Assembly: GCA_903870955.1 (NCBI GenBank)
Contig: CAIQEX010000725.1
Coordinates: forward strand, 1-9,309
Reading direction: 5' to 3'
Origin: an uncultured beta proteobacterium
GTDB lineage: Bacteria; Pseudomonadota; Gammaproteobacteria; Burkholderiales; Burkholderiaceae_C
DNA length: 9,309 nt
In this document: piece by piece, positions 1-5,853 of the stretch
Position numbering within the stretch: position 1 is the stretch's first letter
How the letters are laid out: each line of letters opens with the position of its first letter
Notes under the pieces: generated by a model
Seen by the model: only the letters and a program-made list of their open reading frames with translations
What the model was told of the DNA's origin: nothing
The model's database searches: none
Translations under genes and position numbers: made by a program

Positions 1-350
1 CCAACTTCCTGATAGATGCGGAAAGCAATCTCAAGGCGGCGATTGCGGGATTTGGCAGCAGTGACGCCAATGCAAGTGGTGGCGCAGCCATGGCGTCCGC
101 CACGATGGGTCACCAGGCGCAAGGCAAGGTGGTCGAGGTCGACGCCAAGACCCAGTCCATCACCATCAGCCACGGCGCCGTGGCCAGCTTGAACTGGAAA
201 GCCATGACGATGGAGTTTGCGTTGGCCAACAGTGCGTTGCTCAAAGACCTGAAGCCCGGCGCGCCAATTGCCTTTGAATTTGTCGAGCGCGGCAAAGGCG
301 AATGGGTGATTACCAAAATCACTCCCCAAGCCATGGAAATGAAGAAGTAA
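1..350 (+). CDS. cusB: CusB-type RND efflux adaptor fused to a C-terminal CusF copper-binding domain (3' part only)
   Basis: The reading frame is open from base 3, the first complete codon, to the TAA at 348-350, so the start lies outside the window. The first residues (NFLIDAESNLKAAI) resemble the C-terminal end of CusB-family periplasmic adaptors, which bridge the inner-membrane pump and the outer-membrane channel. After a short Gly/Ala/Ser-rich linker comes a CusF-like OB-fold domain of about 75 residues. The four CusF Cu(I)/Ag(I) ligands are visible in the right spacing: His (codon 171-173), Trp (195-197), Met (204-206) and Met (210-212), in the pattern H-x7-W-x2-M-x-M. An internal ATG at 90 could be read as the start of a free-standing CusF, but it has no secretion signal and the upstream frame is coding-like, so a fusion is preferred. 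The stop is 4 bases before the cusA ATG, which indicates one operon. The adaptor core and its signal peptide cannot be assessed here. Confidence 0.85.
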   Translation, partial: NFLIDAESNLKAAIAGFGSSDANASGGAAMASATMGHQAQGKVVEVDAKTQSITISHGAVASLNWKAMTMEFALANSALLKDLKPGAPIAFEFVERGKGEWVITKITPQAMEMKK

Positions 351-354
351 CACC

Positions 355-3300
355 ATGCTCTCCAAAATCATTGACTGGTCGGCGCGCAACCGCGCGCTGG
401 TGTTGCTGGCCACGCTTTTCATCACGCTGGCAGGCATTTTCGCGGTGCTGAAAACCCCGCTCGATGCGCTGCCGGATTTGTCGGATGTGCAAGTCATCGT
501 CTACACCGAGTTTCCGGGCCAGGCACCGCAGGTGGTGGAAGACCAGGTGACCTACCCGCTGACCACGGCCATGCTGTCGGTGCCGAAGTCCAAGGTGGTG
601 CGCGGCTTCTCTTTCTTTGGCGCGTCCTTTGTGTATGTGATCTTTGAAGATGGCACGGACATTTACTGGGCCCGCTCGCGCGTGCTGGAGTACCTGAATT
701 TTGCCGCAGGTCGCATGCCCAAAGGCGTGACGCCGTCGCTTGGGCCGGACGCCACGGGTGTTGGCTGGGTCTACCAGTACGCCTTGGTGGCCAAGAACAA
801 GACCCTGGCCGAGTTGCGCACGATTCAGGATTGGTACCTGCGCTACCAGTTGGCCAAGGCGCATGGCGTGGCCGAAGTCGCGTCCATCGGTGGTTTTGTC
901 CAGACCTATCAAGTGACGGTCGACCCGATCAAGCTGCGCGCCTATGGCATTCCGTTGAGCAAGGTGTCGCAGACCATTCGCGACAGCAACCGCGATGTCG
1001 GCGGCCGCGCCATCGAGATGGCGGAAACCGAGTACATGGTGCGCGGCAAAGGCTATCTGCGTGGCGCCTCCGACATTGAGAATCTGGTGCTCAAAAGCGA
1101 CAAGGGCACGCCCGTGCTGGTGCGCGACATTGCACGCGTGGAAATGGTGCCGGATGAGCGCCGTGGCATTACCGAACTGAATGGCGAGGGCGAGGTGGTT
1201 TCCGGCATCGCCATGGCCCGCTACGGCCAGAACGCGCTGGAGGTGATCTCCAACATCAAGGACAAGATTGCCGAGGTGTCTGCCGGGCTGCCCGAGGGCG
1301 TCAGCATCATCCCGGTCTATGACCGTTCCGATCTGATCCACCGCGCCATCGAGACGCTCAAGCACACGCTGTTTGAGGAAAGCCTGATCGTGGCAGCGGT
1401 GTGCGTCATCTTCCTGCTGCATGTGCGCTCGGCTCTGGTCGCCATTCTGATGCTGCCGGTGGGCGTGTTGATCGCCTTCATCGCCATGCGCCTGCTCGGC
1501 ATGAACTCCAACCTGATGAGTCTGGGCGGCATTGCGATTGCCATTGGCGCCATGGTGGACGCGGCGATTGTGATGATCGAAAACGCGCACAAGCACATCG
1601 AACGGCTGAAGCCGGGCGAGTCACGTGCCGAGGCCATGATTGCGGCTTGCAAGGAGGTCGGCCCGGCGCTGTTCTTCTCGCTGCTGATCATCACCGTGTC
1701 CTTCCTGCCGGTGTTCACTTTGGAATCGCAGGAAGGGCGTTTGTTCTCGCCGCTGGCCTATACCAAAACCTTCTCCATGGCCGGTGCCGCGCTGTTGTCG
1801 GTAACGTTGGTGCCGGTGCTGATGATGCTGTTTATCCGTGGACCGGTGATGCCCGAAGCCAGGAACCCGGTGAACCGCTTCCTGATCTGGGTCTACCGGC
1901 CCATCATTGCTTGGGTCATGCGCTGGAAGAAACTCACGATTGCGCTGGCGCTGATTGCCATGGGCGTGTCGTTTTATCCGGCCTCGCAACTCGGCTCCGA
2001 GTTCATGCCCACGCTGAACGAGGGCACGCTGCTGTACATGCCGTCTTCGCTACCGGCCATGTCGATTACCAAGGCGGCAGAGTTGCTGCAAACGCAGAAC
2101 AAAATCATCAAGAGCTTTCCGGAAGTGGAGTCGGTCTATGGCAAGGCGGGCAGGGCCAACACTGCCACCGATCCGGCACCGACCGAGATGTTTGAGACGG
2201 TGATCAACCTGAAGCCGGAAGCCGAATGGCGTGCCGGTCTCACCACCGACAAGCTGATTGCGGAACTGGATAAGGCGTTGCAGTTCCCCGGCGTCTCCAA
2301 CGCCTGGACCATGCCCATCAAGGCACGCATCGACATGCTGTCCACCGGCATCCGCACGCCCATCGGTATCAAGGTGTTTGGCAAGGATTTGAATGAGATG
2401 GAGCGGCTGGCCAAGGAGATCGAGGCGGTGGTGAAAAAGGTACCCGGTACGTCCTCCGCCTTTGCCGAGCGCATTACGGGTGGTTTCTACATCAACATCG
2501 AACCGGACCGCTCTGCGCTGGCGCGTTACGGCCTGGCCGTAGGCGACTTGCAGGATGTGATCGGAACTGCACTGGGCGGTGAAATGGTGACCACCACGGT
2601 GGAAGGGCGTGAGCGCTTTGGCGTGACCGTGCGCTACCCGCGTGAATTGCGGGCCAATCCGCAGCAGATCGCCAGCGAAATTCTGGTGCCTACCATGGGC
2701 GGCGCCATGATCCCGCTGGGTCAAGTGGCGAAGGTGGAAATCGCCAAGGGCGCGCCCAGCATCCGCACGGAAAATGCGCTGCTGTCCACCTACATCTACG
2801 TGGATATTCGTGGCCGAGACATTGGCGGCTATGTGAAGGAAGCGCGCGCGGCAGTGAACGCGCAGGTGAAGTTTCAGCCGGGCTACTACGCCACCTGGAG
2901 CGGGCAGTTTGAGTCCATGGAGCGGGCCATCGAGAAGATGAAGGTCGTGGTGCCGGTCACCTTGCTGATCATCTTCTTGCTCTTGTATCTGAACTTCCGT
3001 CGCATGACCGAGACCCTGATCGTCATGCTGTCCGTACCCTTCGCCCTGGTCGGCGGGGTCTGGTTGATGTGGCTGTTGGACTACAACCTGTCGGTGGCAG
3101 TTGCCGTGGGCTTTATTGCTCTGGCGGGGGTGGCGGCCGAGACCGGCGTGGTGATGCTGATATACCTCGACCATGCCTGGGAGGCGGCCCAAGCGGCCTG
3201 CCGCGCGCAGGGCAAGGAGGCCGGTATGCAGGAACTCTACGCTGCCGTCATGGAAGGTGCAGTCGAGCGGGTGCGACCCAAAATGATGACCGTGGTGGCC

Positions 3301-3465
3301 ATCATGGCCGGCCTTCTTCCCATCCTGTGGGGCACGGGCACCGGCTCGGAAGTGATGAGCCGCATTGCCGCGCCGATGGTGGGTGGCATGGTGTCAAGCA
3401 CCGTGCTCACCCTGGCCGTCATTCCGGCCATTTACGCGCTGGTTAAGCAGTGGCGTTTGCCTTAG
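355..3465 (+). CDS. cusA: CusA-type Cu(I)/Ag(I) RND efflux pump, inner-membrane subunit
   Basis: This 1036-aa protein has the full length of the heavy-metal RND (HME-RND) family. It is a proton-driven trimeric pump that, with CusB and CusC, exports monovalent copper or silver across the envelope. The CusA methionine triad (M573, M623, M672 in E. coli) aligns to M562 (LYMP), M612 (APTEM) and M661 (RIDM), with identical 50- and 49-residue spacing. The proton-relay residues correspond to D402 (GAMVD in TM4), E929 (AGVAAE) and K976 (RVRPK). Further methionines lining the membrane path (M388, M400, M407) are also present, which favours Cu/Ag over the Zn/Co/Cd CzcA type. The N-terminus (SKIIDWSARNR) is typical, with TM1 directly after it. 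The ATG follows the adaptor stop by 4 bases, and an AAGAAG stretch inside the end of that gene can serve as ribosome binding site. The last 23 bases overlap the end of a convergent gene. No frameshift or truncation is seen. Confidence 0.97.
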   Translation: MLSKIIDWSARNRALVLLATLFITLAGIFAVLKTPLDALPDLSDVQVIVYTEFPGQAPQVVEDQVTYPLTTAMLSVPKSKVVRGFSFFGASFVYVIFEDGTDIYWARSRVLEYLNFAAGRMPKGVTPSLGPDATGVGWVYQYALVAKNKTLAELRTIQDWYLRYQLAKAHGVAEVASIGGFVQTYQVTVDPIKLRAYGIPLSKVSQTIRDSNRDVGGRAIEMAETEYMVRGKGYLRGASDIENLVLKSDKGTPVLVRDIARVEMVPDERRGITELNGEGEVVSGIAMARYGQNALEVISNIKDKIAEVSAGLPEGVSIIPVYDRSDLIHRAIETLKHTLFEESLIVAAVCVIFLLHVRSALVAILMLPVGVLIAFIAMRLLGMNSNLMSLGGIAIAIGAMVDAAIVMIENAHKHIERLKPGESRAEAMIAACKEVGPALFFSLLIITVSFLPVFTLESQEGRLFSPLAYTKTFSMAGAALLSVTLVPVLMMLFIRGPVMPEARNPVNRFLIWVYRPIIAWVMRWKKLTIALALIAMGVSFYPASQLGSEFMPTLNEGTLLYMPSSLPAMSITKAAELLQTQNKIIKSFPEVESVYGKAGRANTATDPAPTEMFETVINLKPEAEWRAGLTTDKLIAELDKALQFPGVSNAWTMPIKARIDMLSTGIRTPIGIKVFGKDLNEMERLAKEIEAVVKKVPGTSSAFAERITGGFYINIEPDRSALARYGLAVGDLQDVIGTALGGEMVTTTVEGRERFGVTVRYPRELRANPQQIASEILVPTMGGAMIPLGQVAKVEIAKGAPSIRTENALLSTYIYVDIRGRDIGGYVKEARAAVNAQVKFQPGYYATWSGQFESMERAIEKMKVVVPVTLLIIFLLLYLNFRRMTETLIVMLSVPFALVGGVWLMWLLDYNLSVAVAVGFIALAGVAAETGVVMLIYLDHAWEAAQAACRAQGKEAGMQELYAAVMEGAVERVRPKMMTVVAIMAGLLPILWGTGTGSEVMSRIAAPMVGGMVSSTVLTLAVIPAIYALVKQWRLP

Positions 3466-3739
3466 CGGCCGCTTCGATCTCGTGGCGGTCGGCAGCGCAA
3501 AACAGGTCTTGCGCAAAATCGGGGTCCTGCGCTTGAAACTCTGCAGCATAGGTGCGCAGTGCTTCGGCTTCTTCAAATGCAGTCAGTTGCTTGACTTGCT
3601 CCGAAGCGGGGGCAAAAGTTTTCTGAATCAGTGCCGATGCCAAATGCCTGAAGGCCACTGCGACTTCGCCAAAGGCGGCGCCAATGCTGTTGCCCTGGCT
3701 AACGGGGAGCGTGTTGAGCTTAAGTACTGAACTGGACAT
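3443..3739 (-). CDS. uncharacterised 98-aa protein
   Basis: I do not recognise a named family. The start is well supported: an AGGAGG (complement of 3745-3750) sits 5 bases before the ATG at 3739. The protein has no signal peptide or membrane segment. The N-terminal half has a helical, mildly amphipathic stretch (GAAFGEVAVAFRHLASALI). The second half has an Ala/Glu-rich pattern ending in DPDFAQDLFCAADRHE, followed by an alanine-rich tail. It is probably cytosolic and helical. The gene is convergent with cusA, and the two coding sequences overlap by 23 bases at their 3' ends (3443-3465), so no separate terminator lies between them. It is on the same strand as the HDOD gene, but a 141-bp gap with its own candidate promoter and operator-like repeats suggests independent transcription. 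An overlapping plus-strand frame (3365-3730) is judged a shadow. Confidence 0.75.
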   Translation of the reverse strand: MSSSVLKLNTLPVSQGNSIGAAFGEVAVAFRHLASALIQKTFAPASEQVKQLTAFEEAEALRTYAAEFQAQDPDFAQDLFCAADRHEIEAAAKANATA

Positions 3740-3774
3740 GGGATCCTCCTATAAAAGTGATCATGTTGCAGTGC

Positions 3775-3804
3775 AGTATAGGGTAAACCCTTGTCTCATG
3801 ACTA
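3775..3804 (-). promoter_or_regulatory. candidate promoter of the 98-aa gene
   Basis: Read on the minus strand, TATACT (complement of 3775-3780; 5 of 6 to the -10 consensus) lies 18 bases downstream of TAGTCA (complement of 3799-3804; 4 of 6 to the -35 consensus). Transcription would start near 3767, giving a short leader before the AGGAGG. The -35 is weak and the spacer is one base longer than ideal, which fits a regulated promoter. This is pattern matching by eye. Confidence 0.4.
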
Positions 3805-3817
3805 GGGTTTACCCTAG
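3780..3817. repeat. pair of inverted 12-bp near-palindromes, likely operator sites
   Basis: AGGGTAAACCCT at 3780-3791 and AGGGTTTACCCT at 3804-3815 are exact reverse complements of each other. Each is also nearly self-palindromic (AGGGT / ACCCT arms). The second copy extends to CTAGGGTTTACCCTAG (3802-3817). The centres are 24 bp apart. The first copy fills much of the candidate -10/-35 spacer of the 98-aa gene, and the second touches the -35 element. A lone half site, TAGGGT, occurs at 3832-3837. The dyad geometry and promoter position suggest a dimeric transcription factor, but I cannot name it. Confidence 0.6.
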
Positions 3818-3880
3818 TCCCTTAACTTCGGTAGGGTGATTTAGTTGTAAGCTTGCAACAAGCATGGAGCTTGAGCAAAG

Positions 3881-4741
3881 TCAAGATTCAGAGATATAGG
3901 GCGCGAAGGCGTGGCGGCTGCGGGCCTCGATCCTGCCAAACAGCCTGTGCGAATCGTCACCCCAATCCAGCCCTAGCAGGGCACAGCATTCTTCCGAAAT
4001 CGAACGGACGTGGCTGCGACGCGCATGCGACAGATTCAAAGCGTGGTTGAGCACTTCGCTGACATGCACCACGGCCACCAGGGGCTCCGGCAAGCCACCT
4101 GCCGGCGAATGGTGAAATGCAATGCCTTTGCAGATGTCGTCCGACAAGCCCCAGGCCTGCGCCAACCAACCACCAATGGTTGCGTGGTCCACACCGAACA
4201 CCTCTCGTTCAACCACATCAATTTCGACGTCGCGCGCTTCAGAAGCCTGCATCGCTGCCTGCAACACTTCAGGCTCAAAACGCAGCAACCAGAGTTGCCC
4301 TACATCGTGCAGCAGGCAGGCAATCAGCGAGGCATCAACGCTGACGTCCGCCTCGGTGTAGTGAGCCACCTCGACGCCGCACACCGCGCAAGCCAGGCTA
4401 TGCGACCAGTAGTACTGCAATGCCGCCGCGGGGATGAACGCCTGCATAAAACTGGCCAGTTTGATCGTCACGACGGCTTCGCGCACCCGGGCCATTCCGA
4501 GTAAAGAGAGCGCCGTAAACACATTGTTCACCGGGGCTCTGCCTTGGGACGTGCTTGCGCGATTGCACATCGAGAGCAGACGCGCCGAAATCACGGCATC
4601 GGATTCGACCTGGCGACTCAGAAGACTCAGGCAAGCTTCCGGGTCATCCAGTGTTTTCAAAATCTGCAGCACTACGAAGGGAAAGGCAGGCAATTGGTCC
4701 CGAGAATCCAGCACACGTTGTTTGGTAACGGGGTTAGCCAT
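3881..4741 (-). CDS. HDOD-domain signalling protein
   Basis: This 286-aa protein is covered for most of its length by an HDOD domain (a relative of the HD/HD-GYP phosphohydrolases), roughly residues 12-210, with a C-terminal helical extension. HDOD proteins act in bacterial signalling, often near chemotaxis, two-component or c-di-GMP genes; most have no proven enzymatic activity. Visible features are the early LPAFPFVVLQIL segment, the WSHS motif (H114), LLHDVGQ (H145, D146), VDHATIGGWLAQAWGL (H186) and an HH pair at 210-211. The last HD-type aspartate position reads SE (228-229). There is no signal peptide or membrane segment, so it is cytosolic. The ATG (4741-4739) shares its A with the TGA of the preceding gene (TGATG), which supports this start and translational coupling. 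A GTG one codon earlier is possible but less likely. The exact ligand and output are unknown. Confidence 0.88.
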   Translation of the reverse strand: MANPVTKQRVLDSRDQLPAFPFVVLQILKTLDDPEACLSLLSRQVESDAVISARLLSMCNRASTSQGRAPVNNVFTALSLLGMARVREAVVTIKLASFMQAFIPAAALQYYWSHSLACAVCGVEVAHYTEADVSVDASLIACLLHDVGQLWLLRFEPEVLQAAMQASEARDVEIDVVEREVFGVDHATIGGWLAQAWGLSDDICKGIAFHHSPAGGLPEPLVAVVHVSEVLNHALNLSHARRSHVRSISEECCALLGLDWGDDSHRLFGRIEARSRHAFAPYISES

Positions 4742-5058
4742 CACGCGCTCCGGTACATCAGAACCTGATTGAACAGGGCAGCCATGACCGGGTTGGACAA
4801 GTCAGCCGAAGCAAAGATATTCATCACACCGCGCGCGGTTTCGGCTGAATGCACGGCTACTTCTTCGGGCGTACGCGTGTCCTCATAGGAAACGCAAATG
4901 AACTCTACTTCGTGGGCCTGCAATTGCTGGATATTTTCGGCCGTCAGGGTACTGCCACTGGGTAGCAGGGAACGTTGAAAACCGTCCTTGACCGACTCGG
5001 CCAGCACCATGTCAACGGTGGCAATTTCTATGGGCAGATAGTGGGTGCGTGTTCTCAT
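4741..5058 (-). CDS. uncharacterised 105-aa protein coupled to the HDOD gene
   Basis: This small, apparently cytosolic protein has no signal peptide or membrane segment. The N-terminal part (YLPIEIATVDMVLAESV, then LLPSGSTLTAENIQQLQAHEVEFI) looks like the short beta-rich module that often precedes HD-GYP/HDOD domains, where a 'LLPxGxxLT' strand is followed by a helix and a second strand. The C-terminal part (residues about 75-103: GVMNIFASADLSNPVMAALFNQVLMYR) is predicted helical. It could be a partner or a separated accessory domain of the HDOD protein. The ATG at 5058 is preferred because the protein pattern begins there. No good Shine-Dalgarno is visible, and a TTG at 5088 would add 10 residues. 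The stop TGA (4743-4741) overlaps the HDOD ATG by one base, so the two are co-translated. The family resemblance is from memory of similar proteins and needs a profile search. Confidence 0.75.
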   Translation of the reverse strand: MRTRTHYLPIEIATVDMVLAESVKDGFQRSLLPSGSTLTAENIQQLQAHEVEFICVSYEDTRTPEEVAVHSAETARGVMNIFASADLSNPVMAALFNQVLMYRSA

Positions 5059-5185
5059 GGCACAGGTTAGTAAGACATTTTGGCGCAATTTTTATGCGGC
5101 ATTTATCAATTTACCTTAAAATTTGCGAATATGTGAATGCATCGTCATACGATCATGCGGCGCTCTTAAGGTGAAACCAACAAAA
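5059..5185. promoter_or_regulatory. AT-rich divergent intergenic region with inverted repeats
   Basis: These 127 bases separate the 105-aa/HDOD unit from the HTH-REC/kinase unit and must carry both promoters. The composition is clearly more AT-rich than the flanking genes. CGCAATTTTTAT (5084-5095) and TTAAAATTTGCG (5116-5127) form an inverted repeat matching at 10 of 12 positions, with centres 32 bp apart. A second, exact dyad, ATCGT-CAT-ACGAT, lies at 5141-5153. Weak promoter-like hexamers occur in both directions (for example CATAAA read leftward), but none is convincing enough to fix a start site. The regulator encoded next door is a reasonable candidate binder; this is inference. Confidence 0.5.
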
Positions 5186-5830
5186 ATGTCGACATCCAGC
5201 GTTGAAAAATCATTCTGTACCACCAAGGAAGCAGCCAATATCCTGGGTGTCTCTGTGGGCACGGTTCAGCTTTGGTCAGAAAGCGGCTTACTACAGGCAT
5301 GGAAGACAGCCGGTGGACATCGGCGGGTGATCCGTGAGTCGGTCGAAAGGCTGCTGCACAAAGCCCCTGTAACGCCTCGCTTTGAGGCGCCTATCGAGCC
5401 CACTAACCACCCCGCGCAGGGTGCGGGTCGTCGCCTTCAGGTGTTGGTGGTTGAGGATGACGTGAACTTGCTGCGTCTGTACGAGGCACGTATGGCCAGT
5501 TGGCCCATGGCGCCCCAAGTCATCGTTGCCAACAATGCATTCGCTGCCTTGCTCATTTTGGGCCGTGTTTGCCCGGACTTGCTCATTACCGACTTGCGGA
5601 TGCCGGGTATCGATGGTTTTGTCATGCTCAATGCCCTGCAAAAGGCCCCTGAGGCCGCCAGCACGCGCATCGTCGTGGTGACCGGCATGGACAAGTCAGA
5701 AGTCGCAGCCAGAGGGGGACTTCCGCCAGACATCGAAATATTGGACAAACCCATTCCGTTTGACCGATTGCAGCAAATCGCCGCAGAAGTCGTCAGCAGT
5801 TGGCAATTGCCAAACAGCGTCGCCCGTTAA
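5186..5830 (+). CDS. response regulator with N-terminal MerR/excisionase-type HTH and C-terminal receiver domain
   Basis: This 214-aa protein has its domains in the reverse of the usual response-regulator order. Residues about 10-60 form a MerR/excisionase-type winged helix-turn-helix (TTKEAANILGVSVGTVQLW, then the wing motif TAGGHRRV). After a linker of about 25 residues comes a CheY-like receiver (about 85-205) with all key residues: acidic pair D91/D92, phospho-acceptor D136 (LLITDLRMPG), T166 and K188 (LDKP). It is therefore expected to be phosphorylated and to bind DNA. The ATG at 5186 is preceded by AAGGTG, spaced about 12 bases; GTG 5171 and TTG 5123 are in-frame alternatives that add residues unlike the family. 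The kinase gene begins 23 bases after its stop, so the two form a two-component pair. The target genes are unknown; the divergent HDOD unit is the obvious candidate. Confidence 0.9.
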   Translation: MSTSSVEKSFCTTKEAANILGVSVGTVQLWSESGLLQAWKTAGGHRRVIRESVERLLHKAPVTPRFEAPIEPTNHPAQGAGRRLQVLVVEDDVNLLRLYEARMASWPMAPQVIVANNAFAALLILGRVCPDLLITDLRMPGIDGFVMLNALQKAPEAASTRIVVVTGMDKSEVAARGGLPPDIEILDKPIPFDRLQQIAAEVVSSWQLPNSVAR

Positions 5831-5853
5831 ATTCCACTACCCCATCCAACAGC

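Noticed and set aside
90..350. Independent CusF gene starting at the ATG at 90
   Set aside because: The frame is open and adaptor-like upstream of this ATG, and no signal peptide follows it, which a free periplasmic CusF would need.
319..1596. Long (425-codon) open frame on the minus strand opposite cusA, and another at 2050-3192
   Set aside because: The predicted proteins are His/Arg/Gln/Gly-rich with no domain pattern, as expected for the antisense of a GC-rich gene with strong third-position bias; cusA explains the region fully.
3365..3730. Plus-strand open frame of 121 codons after cusA
   Set aside because: It starts inside cusA, lacks a good ribosome binding site and covers the opposite strand of the 98-aa gene, which has an AGGAGG and a more protein-like composition.
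5123..5185. N-terminal extension of the HTH-REC regulator from TTG 5123 or GTG 5171
   Set aside because: The added residues (Cys-rich, then VKPTK) do not look like part of the HTH family, and the ATG at 5186 has an upstream AAGGTG.
5800..5853. Kinase start at TTG 5800 overlapping the regulator gene
   Set aside because: TTG is a rare start, and the extra 18 residues are polar and precede a normal N-terminus at ATG 5854.
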